A program made the translations under genes and the position numbers. Positions 1-9,753 of a stretch of 64,000 nucleotides of DNA are shown piece by piece. The stretch is taken from contig CP138908.1 in the NCBI GenBank assembly GCA_033977085.1, forward strand, positions 22,810 through 86,809, given 5' to 3'. The notes under the pieces are model-generated. The model did not search any database and was not told the DNA's origin. It saw nothing but the letters and a program-made list of their open reading frames with translations. The stretch's first letter is position 1; each line of letters starts with the position of its first letter. The DNA comes from Apirhabdus apintestini (GTDB taxonomy: Bacteria; Pseudomonadota; Gammaproteobacteria; Enterobacterales; Enterobacteriaceae).

Positions 1-481
1 AGGCCATTGGTCATTGCCGGACCATGCCAGCGGCCGCCTTACCTCGGGTTTGAGCCCAATATCATAGTGGATGGTCCAATCGCTCGGTACAATGTTAACG
101 AGGGCTTGCCGGAGCGTTGGCGCTTTACCAGCTGCCGCCAATGCGGGGATAGTCGGCGTCTTTCCGAGATACGTTAATGTCGGTATGCGTGCTGATGTTG
201 TTACTGGAGTACGCGAAGGCGCATTGTTCGTCTTGGGTTGTGATAATCCGTGGGCGTTTTGAGTCAGGAGCGAAGACGTTGTGCGAGAGATTCGGGGAGG
301 TGCAGGCAAAACAGGCGTCAGGGCCGCAATCAGTTGTTGTTGTACGAAGCTGACTTTCTGTGTATTGACCGCCATCATCGAGTCGACAACATCATTGGCT
401 GGTACATCAGGTACATGGCTTCCCTGAAGCTGCGCAGCCACTGAGCAACAGCCCAAAGGCGGTGACAGTGTGTTGTTTCAT
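1..481 (-). pseudogene. pilL: PilL-like pilus lipoprotein, 5' part (frameshifted, runs off window)
   Basis: The ATG at 481 opens a lipoprotein signal peptide with lipobox LLSGC. After about 23 codons the frame hits a stop; one extra base near 430 shifts the reading into a long open frame that continues off the window start. That frame carries a Pro/Thr-rich linker and then LRQALVNIVPSDWTIHYD, which looks like the TcpQ/PilL C-terminal domain of plasmid and ICE type IV pilus proteins. In IncI plasmids PilL is an outer-membrane lipoprotein of the thin pilus used in liquid mating, and pil genes follow traABCD, which fits the traB-like gene upstream at 4.4-4.9 kb. The single-base shift may be a sequencing error. 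The C-terminus is outside the window. Confidence 0.7.
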
Positions 482-603
482 GGGGGCTCCATGGTGCGAG
501 ATTTTTTGTTAAGTGGCTTTCGGATGAGAACTAGGAGAGTACATAAATACATGTGGCCAAAACGACGAGTAAGATAACGGCCGGTAGGGCTTGGTAAAAA
601 GGG

Positions 604-1105
604 TTAGAACGAAGGAGGCGCGGTAAATGTTGGTGGATAAATATAAATATCAAACCACTCAGCACCAAAACCCGCTTGCACATGTGTTCCCTTTATAGGT
701 AAAGCCAGCTTATGCGCAAACGTGCTGTTGATACTGCCACGCTGTATATTCCCTGTGAGAGTGACAACCGAAAATTTTGAACGGCTGGACGATACAATGT
801 TGAAAAGTAATGAGAGCTGGTTGTCGTCTTTATCCTTTACTTCGAAAGGCACGGCTGTCACCTGATCGACGGGGTATGCACCGCTTCCTGAAACCCATAA
901 TTCTTTGTGAGACACATCCGAAGCTCGACGGGACCTCTCTCCACACTTCCCATGAAAATTGACATATCCCTGTTTTTACATCACAGGTTCGTGGTGTGGG
1001 TAATACCTGCTCATTAGGCTGTGATGTTGTGCACGATGCCAGTGCAAGTGCAGAAAGAAGGAGGAGAACGTGTTGACAACGACGGGGGCGCAATAAGTGT
1101 GTCAT
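604..1105 (-). pseudogene. Small lipoprotein of the pil/tra leader region (frameshifted)
   Basis: The start at 1105 is preceded by a GAGAA ribosome-binding site and gives a signal peptide ending in the lipobox ALASC, so the product should be an outer- or inner-membrane lipoprotein of about 165 residues. The first frame runs to about 925, and the rest (VSHKELWVSGSGAYP to the TAA at 604) is in another frame, so a one-base indel splits the gene near 915-935. I do not recognise the family. Its position directly upstream of the PilL-like gene, on the same strand, suggests a role with the pilus or in the tra leader cluster (inference). Confidence 0.6.
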
Positions 1106-1295
1106 GGGTTTTTCTCTGATTGAGCTGCGAAATGGCTTTATTGAGTTCGTCAGGTTCAAGTGTTGGCAGTAACTCGATCAGAGCGCAAAGCACATGACGC
1201 GCACTCACCGGGATATTGCAGGCGTTTGTTGAACGAATAGCCTGAAACTCTAACGTTTGGGCATAGTGTTTTTTGAGTGAAAAACAACGCTGCAT
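1014..1295 (-). CDS. Hypothetical small protein
   Basis: This frame starts at an ATG 14 bases after the stop of the zinc-finger gene and encodes MQRCFSLKKHYAQTLEF. As read it overlaps the following lipoprotein gene by 92 bases. If the A-run at about 1107-1112 had one more base, the frame would end as QRKNP with its TGA overlapping the lipoprotein ATG, giving about 63 residues and normal translational coupling. That shorter form is the more likely product. No known family recognised. It belongs to the minus-strand cluster between the traB-like gene and pilL. Confidence 0.5.
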   Translation of the reverse strand: MQRCFSLKKHYAQTLEFQAIRSTNACNIPVSARHVLCALIELLPTLEPDELNKAISQLNQRKTHDTLIAPPSLSTRSPPSFCTCTGIVHNITA

Positions 1296-1472
1296 ATGAG
1301 GTTCCTTATTATTGTGAGATTAATTCGAGAATGGACTGGCAATCCACACAACGTTGGACGCCGACAAGCGTTTTTCGACGCGAGCTCAGGGATGGGGTCG
1401 TGACTGTCAACAACGGGTAAAAAGTGATCCACTTACCGTCACCACCAACGGTCTAATATTGATCCACCTTGC

Positions 1473-2255
1473 TTACTCAGGATTAGCTTCCGCTATAACC
1501 CCGGCCTTTCGTTTCTGCTTCAGTCGATAGCTCTCTCCTTTTATCTGGACTACGTGTGAGTGATGTAAGATCCGGTCCAGCATTGCCGATGTCAGGGCTG
1601 CATCACCCGCGAACGTCTGGTCCCACTGCCCGAACGGCAGGTTAGAGGTCAGGATCATCGCGCTCTTTTCGTAACGTTTGGCAATGACCTGGAAGAACAG
1701 CTTTGCCTCTTCCTGGCTGAACGGCAGATAGCCTATTTCGTCGATGATGAGCAGTTTGGGGGCCATGACACCGCGATTGAGTGTCGTTTTGTAACGCCCC
1801 TGACGCTGGGAAGTCGACGAGCTGTAACAGCAGGTCCGCTGCTGTTGTGAAGCGAACCTTGATGCCCGCCCGTACTGCCTCGTAGCCCATGGCTATCGCC
1901 AGATGTGTTTTCCCCACGCCCGAGGGGCCCAGCAACACGATGTTTTCGTTACGTTCGATGAAGCTCAGGGAACGCAGCGACTGGATTTGCTTCTGAGGTG
2001 CGCCGGTGGCGAAGGTGAAGTCGTATTCCTCGAACGTCTTCACCGCCGGGAAGGCTGCCATCCGCGTGTACATCGCCTGTTTACGCTGATGCCGGGCCAG
2101 TTTCTCCTCATGTAGCAGGTGCTCCGGGAAGTCCATATAGCTCCATTCCTGATCCACTGCCTGTTGCGACAGTGCCGGCGCCGCGCCGATAAGGCTGTCC
2201 AGCTGGGCTGTTCAGCAAGCACCATCAGCCGTTGATGTTGTAGTTCGACCATCAT
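1473..2255 (-). pseudogene. istB: IstB ATP-binding helper, copy A (two frameshifts)
   Basis: IstB is the AAA+ ATPase that assists the IS21 transposase in target selection. The Walker A motif GPSGVGKTH and Walker B LLIIDEIGY are visible. As read, a base is missing after codon 16 (near 2208) and an extra base lies near 1818 (tcgacgagctg where other copies have tcgacagctg), so the 260-residue protein seen in copies B and C is broken twice. A base inserted in the istA/istB junction also removes the normal istA stop. Confidence 0.9.
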
Positions 2256-3274
<1,019 letters not shown>

Positions 3275-3706
3275 AAGCTCCCCTGTATTCAGAGGAGCAG
3301 ATTAACCCTGGATCAGTTTTCAACCGCTGGGGTGGATCAGTTTTGCACCGTTGGTAACAGTGACAGTCACAACAATGCGTGGCTGATGGTCGATGTAATG
3401 AATAACTGCGGGTAAATTGAAACTGATTTAAAAATTCCATCTCTTCGTCGGCGCGATCACAAATATCAGACATAGCGTTCTCCATCGTTAACAGCTGGGA
3501 AATGTGAAGGTGGGATGGTGTTGCTGAAAAATCAGTGGTATTGCGGTGTCCAAAGCTTATCGGGTTTTGCTCCCCACACACTTTCAGATAACGACGACAT
3601 GCCGATGTACAGTGTGCGTAATACCGTGCGGCCTAACGCCATTTCATTGCCTCGCATAACCGCAAACCCGAACTGATGAAAAACCTCCTCAAAATGATGA
3701 TCTTCC

Positions 3707-4201
3707 TTATTGAGTACGAGACTGGAACGTCAGCGGCGCGTTCATCTGCCCCGTGGCCTGAAACGACTCTTCTGTACGCGTTAGCTGCAAGTAGTGGTTG
3801 TATCGCGTTTTTGCCCTGTTCATGACTTCGAGGGTGATTTCTTCTGGAAAACGGCACACGCAGCTGCGCCAGTGATTGCTATGCAGCGCATTTTTGGCAT
3901 CACGTAAGCGAATAAAATCACATTGGTCACTCAGCACAGACTGCTCCCAAAGCGCGCTTAAGACACCTTCGATGGGCATGTGTTTGTCTTTGGCCAGAAG
4001 CTCTCGTAGAGAACTGAACTCTCTGGCTAATCCAGAAAAAGTCGTCACTCTACGTGCTTGAGTGAGCCACTGAGCCAGAAATTTTCGTTGTGAAGATTCA
4101 GATTGAAAGGGTGTGTCATCATGGGCGCAACGCAGAGCAACCAGCATGCACCACAATAGATGTGATACCGGGTTTTCGAGTTGAGACATAGGCGATACCA
4201 A
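3707..4201 (-). CDS. Hypothetical protein in the traC position; member of a three-copy family
   Basis: This 164-residue frame lies downstream of the traB-like gene, the place of traC in IncI plasmids, but I cannot confirm homology to TraC. The N-terminal region (HLLWCMLVALRCAHDD, then FLAQWLTQAR and F about 10 residues later) matches the start of the products at 15672-16252 and 46994-47213, so the window holds three related proteins. No signal peptide or membrane segment is obvious. It begins at ATG 4201, or at the in-frame ATG four codons later. Confidence 0.6.
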   Translation of the reverse strand: MVSPMSQLENPVSHLLWCMLVALRCAHDDTPFQSESSQRKFLAQWLTQARRVTTFSGLAREFSSLRELLAKDKHMPIEGVLSALWEQSVLSDQCDFIRLRDAKNALHSNHWRSCVCRFPEEITLEVMNRAKTRYNHYLQLTRTEESFQATGQMNAPLTFQSRTQ

Positions 4202-4332
4202 AGGTGAGTAGAAAACTATTTTGGACTGATGCCTGTTTTCCCTGCTGTCTTGAGGTTAACGAGGGTTGAGACAGTTCACGGCAAAAGAACGGGGATGTTC
4301 ATCGAAAGGTGCCGGTCAGGCATCAGGCCAAA

Positions 4333-4363
4333 ATAGTCAAAAAAATGCCCCAAAATTTGGGGC
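4333..4363 (-). terminator. Rho-independent terminator downstream of traB-like gene
   Basis: On the minus strand the palindrome ccccaaattttgggg is followed by catttttttgac. It lies 30 bases after the stop of the NusG-like gene at 4394 and before the next gene starts at 4201, so it would end or attenuate the traB transcript. A processive antiterminator such as TraB could read through it (inference). Confidence 0.6.
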
Positions 4364-4393
4364 CATTGGGGCAAAAGGAACTTGCTACATGGT

Positions 4394-4930
4394 TCAAAGT
4401 TTCTCTGGTGTTGGAAAGTGAGAGAAAGCGGTGTTGGCGGTGTTAAACGCCAATTCGTACAACATACTGATCCGTGATATAGGCTGTGACGTTTTATCCA
4501 AAGCCAGCAAATAATCATATTGCTTTTGTGTTAACCAAAGACGTGAAGCGGCTTCTAACTCAGGTTGTGCCGCAATATTAAGCGCGACGTCTGGATAGGT
4601 TTTCATTAATGCTTCAACAATCATTGGTCTAACAGGACTGATGGTCCCACCAACATGAACAAAGTCGCAGAAAGCGGTATGGCAACGAATGTTCGCGATG
4701 CTGTGTACATCAAAGTTGGCTTTCAAGAAAAAGTAACCGGGAAAAACCGGAGTCACTCGCTTGCGATAGCTGTACATCTTATCGCTGCGTTTGATATGCG
4801 TGACCGTTAACGGTGTCCAAGGCACCATGTGCTGACTAGACAACCAGTCAAACAAATACTCCCTATTACGTCCCCCTGTGATGTATTGCGCTAAAAACCA
4901 CTGATAGTGCTGCACTTGTTCAATATTCAT
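4394..4930 (-). CDS. traB: NusG/RfaH-like transcription antiterminator TraB
   Basis: The protein of 178 residues starts at MNIEQVQHYQWFLAQYITG and has the N-terminal NGN fold pattern of RfaH/NusG specialised paralogues: an aromatic W near residue 11, a variable middle, and the block RVTPVFPGYFFLKANF near residues 59-74. The C-terminal part is shorter than a full KOW domain. In IncI plasmids TraB has this fold and is needed for tra gene expression, and it lies between the replicon and the pil genes, as here. The start at 4930 is preferred over the upstream in-frame start at 4993 because the NGN pattern begins there. The gene is intact. Confidence 0.75.
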   Translation of the reverse strand: MNIEQVQHYQWFLAQYITGGRNREYLFDWLSSQHMVPWTPLTVTHIKRSDKMYSYRKRVTPVFPGYFFLKANFDVHSIANIRCHTAFCDFVHVGGTISPVRPMIVEALMKTYPDVALNIAAQPELEAASRLWLTQKQYDYLLALDKTSQPISRISMLYELAFNTANTAFSHFPTPEKL

Positions 4931-5752
4931 GAAGGCTCCGCACGAACCGATCCCCGCAGGGACCATTCTGTATTCATGTGGGGACGAATACATTCAGTGA
5001 TAACGCTGAAGCAGGCTTATGGACGCGCACCTAAGCACGTTGGCTGCAGTTCTGACAGCGTTATAGCTCAACCTATTCTTGTCTCTAAAACACCGAAAGA
5101 ACACATGGCGGAATGTTCTATATGAATAGTGTTTTAAACTAGTTGTAATAGTAGATACGATCTAAACATCTATTAAAAGGTGAAATGTCGATCTTATATT
5201 TTATTCAATGCCTGTTTTTGTAGCATAAAATACTAGTACAGATCCATTTATTAGATCCTTTGACCAGAAATAGAAGAAAAGACGATCTTTTAGATCGCTA
5301 GTTGCCATTTTGTCGGATAAGTCGACTATTCAAAAAAGAGTACAAAACGTGATATATGTCACATAACCCTCGGGGTTACTGATGCAACACATTGTTGTGA
5401 ATGGATATATTTTCAATAGTTATATTCACACATAGAAAGTATGGCTTTTAATGGAGAGGTTTTTAGCGCAGGATAGATGGGCGTTGACGTCACCGTGACG
5501 GGTGAACCTAATGGGCCAAAAGAAGAATTAGTGATACCAAATCAGATCTTCACGATCCATTGGTTGCAAGACAACGAAAATACGGTAAGATTTACGCACT
5601 CTGCGCTGAATTTTAGGCTAATTTGCCCTTAAATTGCGCTGAAAATGGATTAAAACGGGGATCGGTCATCGACCGGACTTCGTGATGGGATAGGGCATAT
5701 CCTTAAATGCTCAGGGAAAAAGGCTCAAAACAGCGGGCCTTGAATGCAAAAA
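4931..5752. other. Intergenic region between traB and the replicon
   Basis: No convincing gene is seen in these 820 bases. The region is AT-rich. It holds six GATC sites within about 145 bases (5159-5302), including the palindrome cgatcttttagatcg, and a CRP-like palindrome. It should contain the promoters for the minus-strand tra leader and the plus-strand rep transcript. I could not place -35/-10 boxes with confidence. Confidence 0.5.
5349..5362. promoter_or_regulatory. CRP-like site
   Basis: GTGA-tatatg-TCAC is a perfect match to the core of the CRP consensus with the right 6-bp spacer. It lies in the AT-rich region between the divergent traB and rep transcription units, so it could tie either to carbon status. 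It is a single short palindrome, so chance occurrence is possible. Confidence 0.4.
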
Positions 5753-5799
5753 TCCCCGAAATCTGGTTCAACTTGGCGGAAGATACAGATATCAGGGGA
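5753..5799 (+). promoter_or_regulatory. Inc RNA target stem-loop I of the rep leader
   Basis: The arms tccccgaaatctg (5753-5765) and cagatatcagggga (5786-5799) pair with one bulge and expose a loop holding TTGGCG (5773-5778). IncI and IncL/M replicons have this hairpin with a UUGGCG loop; the antisense Inc RNA binds it, and the loop otherwise forms a pseudoknot with a downstream CGCC that enables Rep translation. The antisense RNA would be transcribed from the minus strand over this hairpin. Confidence 0.65.
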
Positions 5800-5837
5800 T
5801 CACAAAGCAGGCGCTGGCCTGTAAGAGATTATAACGC

Positions 5838-5894
5838 ATGCAAATCAGAAAACAATACCCGAATACCGCCATAAGTGTCGGCGGGCGTGAATAA
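5838..5894 (+). CDS. RepY-like leader peptide (18 aa)
   Basis: The ATG at 5838 opens MQIRKQYPNTAISVGGRE, ending at TAA 5892-5894. The stop overlaps the GTG at 5887 that starts RepA. In IncI-alpha replicons, ribosomes ending on the repY leader open a hairpin that hides the rep ribosome-binding site. The position between the Inc hairpin and repA, and the overlap, are what identify it; there is no sequence conservation to test. Confidence 0.6.
   Translation: MQIRKQYPNTAISVGGRE
5866..5884 (+). promoter_or_regulatory. Structure III hairpin sequestering the repA Shine-Dalgarno
   Basis: ccgcc (5866-5870) can pair with ggcgg (5880-5884). The 3' arm includes the likely Shine-Dalgarno ggcggg in front of GTG 5887, so the hairpin would block RepA translation. 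The 5' arm CGCC is complementary to GGCG in the loop of the upstream Inc hairpin, giving the alternative pseudoknot known from IncI/IncB/IncL-M control. The hairpin lies inside the leader peptide frame, which would unfold it. Confidence 0.6.
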
Positions 5895-6806
5895 TGTAAG
5901 TCCATTCGAAAATCGCAAAGAAGATAGACGCCATCGGGGAGAACATTCCACGGTGTGCAAATGTCCTTCCCCGCTTTATGTGCGGCCTGCGCACTATAAA
6001 CCTTTGAGCAAACAACACGGTCGCGCTCTGCGTAACCTGATGAGCCGGGATAAAACCACCGGTGAATGGGTTATACGTCGCCGTGTATCAGCTCGATCCC
6101 GTCTTTACCTATTTACGTCCTTTCTGCGACCGGAAGCGGGCGTTTCGTGAAGTCCGTCGACGTCTTCTAGATGCACTTTTTGTACTTTTGGTCAATAAAG
6201 CTGACTTGGCCACCGGTATAGTCACCATCAATATCACGCGCTTGGCCGAAGAACTGAGCCCACATGATGACGAAGGGAATGTGATTGCCGAGAAAGCGGT
6301 GACCACCTCCCGCGTCTCTCGTCTTATCGATGAGCCGGCCAAGTTCAACATCATCCTATCGCCGGAAACTGAGTGGGATTTTGTGAACGGTTGTCGTTTT
6401 CCCAAGCATGTCATCATTACCGATATTGGCTGGCAGCCGACGGGCGTTGACATGGATAAGCTGCGTGCCGAACGTGACGAGCGTCTGCGGGCTATCAACG
6501 ATGGGGTGTTACAGCCTGGTGAGTTTCTAACGGTTAGGCAAGCGCGAAAGCGCTGGTATGAACGCTGCCGGCAACAAACTATTCTCAGCCGCCGTACACG
6601 TGCGATTGAGGGTAAACAGCGCCGTCGAGCTGGAAGAACTGCCGTTTGACGAACGTAAACGCCAAGTCGCAGAACAAATATTCCGCTCGATGAAAGGGCA
6701 GACACAGCACCTGACACCACAGCAATTTGAGAAAATGGTCTGGACGAAGCTTTACCAACTGGAATTAGTTAACCTTCAGCCGCCGGGTTCGCCACCACCA
6801 CATTAA
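5887..6806 (+). pseudogene. repA: Replication initiator RepA, IncI/L-M type (two frameshifts)
   Basis: The frame-corrected product is about 305 residues and matches the RepA/RepZ family of the IncI-IncL/M group. It begins at GTG 5887; conserved blocks are ARPAHYKPLSK-like VRPAHYKPLSKQHGRALRNL, then YQLDPVFTYLRPF, LLDALFVLLVNKADLATG, SRLIDE, RFPKHVIITDIGW, and LPFDERK near the C-terminus. One base is lost after WVIRRRV (about 6085) and another change near 6625 joins EGKQRR to ELEELPFDERK. If real, both would abolish the only large replicon initiator in the window, which is hard to reconcile with a maintained plasmid; sequencing error is the simpler reading. Control elements lie just upstream and the origin just downstream. 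Confidence 0.8.
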
Positions 6807-7100
6807 CCCTGCCTACTTTTCAATCATCCGCTTCCTGCGGAGGCTTCGCTACACCTGCCGTTTATTTCTGGTGAAAAAACAACACTCTCTGCCACTAAAA
6901 GGTGGCATCGGTGATCAAACCGTGTCGTCAAAGCCAGTCTTATCATTTTATCCACACTTATCTGCAAATAGTCAGAGAGGGTTACTTGCAACCGCCCTAG
7001 AGAAACCTGCAATTTATTCAGGGTTTCACCCTTACGTATTCTCTTTAATAAATACGTTATTATTCGCTGGATAAAATTTGTGGATAACGGGGATAAAGTA
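6807..7100. other. Probable oriV region with two DnaA boxes
   Basis: Perfect DnaA boxes TTATCCACA lie at 6948-6956 (plus) and 7079-7087 (minus), in an AT-rich stretch directly after repA. RepFIIA-related plasmids place oriR just downstream of repA with at least one DnaA box. I see no other gene here. Confidence 0.6.
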
Positions 7101-7824
7101 AAAACACAATAATGCCTTCGCTTGCTCCGGCCATGCCGTGCCGCTCAGAAGTTTATTAAGTACCTCCCACCGCAAGCGGCGGGCCCCATTAGAGACAACC
7201 TAAACGCATACAAAATTTTGGCTAGGTAGCTGGAAGATTTGAATCCATGCACGTAAGCGGCTCTACGACCCGCTAACGCGGAGATACACCCCGACTGCGG
7301 CAAAGCCTTGTCGTGGTCACTCCGACAGCATAATGACGCTTCTACATCGCTTTGAGCGGGTTTGGCTTAGCAGGGATGGGATGGGGATTGGGGATACCTA
7401 TCAAAACAGAGCGGCTTCGCCGCGTTACCGGCGCCATTTAACGTTAGTGTCATATTCAACAACGGCTGGCGCCTCCATGCCGCAAAGCGGCATTCAAAGA
7501 CTGGCTGCGCACTGCTCGCCAGTCCCATGCTGTACATCACATAAACGAAAATATAGATTGGTAACTCTATGAAATATAATCAAAAGAAAAATATTAATGG
7601 ATGATTTGTATATCAAACATATTTCACTATCTGACATCCCATTTTTTATGAGTGAATATGAATAGTAAACAAGGAATTTTAAGCCGATGAGTTTATAGAG
7701 ATGAAAGCAGAGCGGGCAAGGATTGAGGATAACGTTAAACAGCCAAGAAAAACGATTGATACTGATAGTCAAGAAGCAACAAGCAAGGCAGAACGATCAG
7801 TATCAAACGGTTTAAGCATGTGAT
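7101..7824. other. Region without a convincing gene
   Basis: Short frames exist but none has a good start, ribosome-binding site or recognisable product. A 40-codon frame at 7696-7821 (KAERARIEDNVKQPRK) with only a weak start could be the 3' remnant of a gene. Base composition falls from GC-balanced (7101-7530) to AT-rich (7540-7820), so a join between unrelated segments may lie near 7540. Confidence 0.4.
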
Positions 7825-8010
7825 TTACTTTCTCTTAACTGAGAGTAAGTTCCATGTATAACCTTGCTTAACCTTAGCGCTAAGAGATGATTTAGATTTC
7901 CCTTCAGCAATCCTTATCGCTGTGCTCTCAGTTTCAGCCTCTACTGTTTCTGTAGTATGCATAGTGTTATTTTCTTTTCTTACATCAAATTTAACAGCCC
8001 ATTTAGCCAT
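7825..8010 (-). CDS. Conserved small hypothetical protein (61 aa)
   Basis: MAKWAVKFDVRKENNTMHT followed by a Thr/Glu-rich stretch and a basic C-terminus YTWNLLSVKRK. It looks like a short cytoplasmic protein family scattered in enterobacterial mobile elements (recalled pattern, not verified). It stands alone, with AT-rich intergenic DNA on both sides. Function unknown. Confidence 0.55.
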   Translation of the reverse strand: MAKWAVKFDVRKENNTMHTTETVEAETESTAIRIAEGKSKSSLSAKVKQGYTWNLLSVKRK

Positions 8011-8331
8011 GATAAAACCTCTTATGGTTTTGATAAAAATTAAGTGATTTTAGTATGATTACTGCTATTTTTTAGTTTTTTCTATTAGTGTAGAGAATGA
8101 AATTCTATCTCTATTAGATACAAAAATTGGTCGTTACGCAAACTTTATGGCGATATCTATAGCAGAGAAGGGTTGTCGCTTCAGCGAAAACAGATATATT
8201 GCGCCAAAATTGCTAATGACGATGTATAATTCAATAGTTTTCATGGCTTGCATACCTATGGAAATAACTCCCCTTGATTAACGGGCGTTATCGGGGGAGT
8301 TACCCAAATCATTACGATAAAAGGGATTAAA

Positions 8332-8667
8332 ATGAAAAAAATATGGGTGGTAGGATATATTTTTATTTCTGCATGCCTGTTAGCTGCATGTGGAGATAAG
8401 GGAGATGCATTGGCTGGGACGTTCGTAGGCGTTAAGAAACAGAATGTATGGGTTCTAAGCTATGATAAAAGCCGTGATGAGTACAATCTGAAAAATTATT
8501 TCTACTCAGATAATAATTATGATTTTTCAATAGATACCAATCATCTTAAACGTCATGGTGATTGGATCGAGAATGAAGAAAACCCTTATTACATAAAAGT
8601 GATTGATAAAAATACGTTGCAATATCTTGATATTCCGGACAACCTTTATAAAAGAATTGAAGAATAA
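8332..8667 (+). CDS. Small lipoprotein (111 aa)
   Basis: The signal peptide MKKIWVVGYIFISACLLAAC has a lipobox LLAAC with Gly-Asp following the cysteine, which suggests inner-membrane retention by the Asp+2-like rule only weakly (Gly is +2). The mature part is rich in Tyr, Asp and Asn with no recognised domain. Ribosome-binding site aaaaggg lies 8 bases before ATG. A strong inverted repeat follows at 8693-8718. The low GC content sets it apart from the tra genes, so it is probably acquired cargo. Confidence 0.7.
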   Translation: MKKIWVVGYIFISACLLAACGDKGDALAGTFVGVKKQNVWVLSYDKSRDEYNLKNYFYSDNNYDFSIDTNHLKRHGDWIENEENPYYIKVIDKNTLQYLDIPDNLYKRIEE

Positions 8668-8692
8668 ATCTTGCCTAATGAACTTCGAAACT

Positions 8693-8718
8693 AAAGCTGG
8701 CATAGATATGCCAGCTTT
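8693..8718. terminator. Strong stem-loop between convergent genes
   Basis: aaagctggcata and tatgccagcttt form a 12-bp perfect stem between the lipoprotein (plus) and the convergent minus-strand gene ending at 8751. The flanking A and T tracts let it act in both directions. Confidence 0.65.
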
Positions 8719-8750
8719 AACAGTTGGGGTAAACCACCAACTGCTTTCCC

Positions 8751-9396
8751 TTATTGACTATATGGCATGCCTACATAATAACGGTCTGAATAAAGTTTGT
8801 TATTAATCCAAAGTTTACCATCAAATTTATCTAATTTTGTTGAGTAAATACCACCAAATATAGCGGCTGTTTGTTTAGATTCGATATTGAATTGACCTTT
8901 GGTACCATCCTGATATAAAACTGTAACACTAAACGGTGACATTGGCTTAGTGTACAGAACCATATCTTTACGTGAATTTTCAGAATCAACCATGTGTGGT
9001 GTAGCATATAAAACACGTTCTATCTTTCCTGTGTAATCATAAACAAAACCTTTGATAGGTTTTATTATAATTCCTGCATTTTTCAAGTCTTGCCCAGAGC
9101 GCAATCCTACAAGAAGTTCATTACTGGTAAATCCCATAGTATGTATGGTTAAGTCAGGATAAATTTTAGCCAGAAAGAAATCAGACTGGTAATTCGTTTA
9201 CAGGAAGTTTTTCAATATTTTTTATTTTTTGGAGATCTATTTTATTTTCATTAATGTCTAGTAATTCCTGAGATTCCTTTAGCGCGGTGATTACCATTTC
9301 TTTGGAGGGCGTAGGGTGCTTCAATCTAACATTTGCACAACCTACAATTGTGAAAATCAAGAATATAAGTATGAAATTTTTTGTATTGAAAAACAC
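8751..9396 (-). pseudogene. Hypothetical lipoprotein (frameshifted)
   Basis: The start at 9396 gives a signal peptide with lipobox TIVGC. The frame stops at 9181 after LPVNELPV, but one-base correction there continues as YQSDFFLAKIYPDL into the frame ending at 8751. The corrected product is about 214 residues, with no family I recognise. It is AT-rich like the convergent lipoprotein at 8332, and both may belong to one acquired segment. Confidence 0.6.
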
Positions 9397-9682
9397 TTTT
9401 GCCTCGACGGTGTATTCATAAGGTTTTCAATGATAATTAATCACTATAAAATTAGATATGGAAAAATTGGCTCTTTACCTTCTGGCATTTCAACCGTTAA
9501 GCTCAATTTTCCCCCACCGCTTCTATATAACGCTTTAGCGTTGATAGCAACGTCGTTGCCGCGTTGCTCAATTTGAGTGGTTGCTGGCTGGTTGTGGGAA
9601 TATTTCCAATGAGTAGCATTACTGGCAGAGCCAAAATGCCTAAAACCACGTCTGTAGGTCGTTGTATTCAGTTAGAAATTAA

Positions 9683-9714
9683 AAACACCTTATCAGTATA
9701 ACTAATAAGGTGTT
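9683..9714. terminator. Terminator downstream of the amidohydrolase operon
   Basis: aaacacctta and taaggtgttt form a 10-bp perfect stem 40 bases after the stop of the M20 gene at 9754, with T/A-rich flanks. Confidence 0.65.
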
Positions 9715-9753
9715 TACACCACTGGTGATGGCTATAGCTTCATTTTTATATGT

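Noticed and set aside
71..444. Two plus-strand frames (63 and 64 residues) at the window start
   Set aside because: Both lie opposite the PilL-like lipoprotein, which has a lipobox and TcpQ-like domain.
6109..6720. A 203-residue minus-strand frame opposite repA
   Set aside because: Arg/Ser-rich shadow of the repA coding strand; no ribosome-binding site and no recognisable product.
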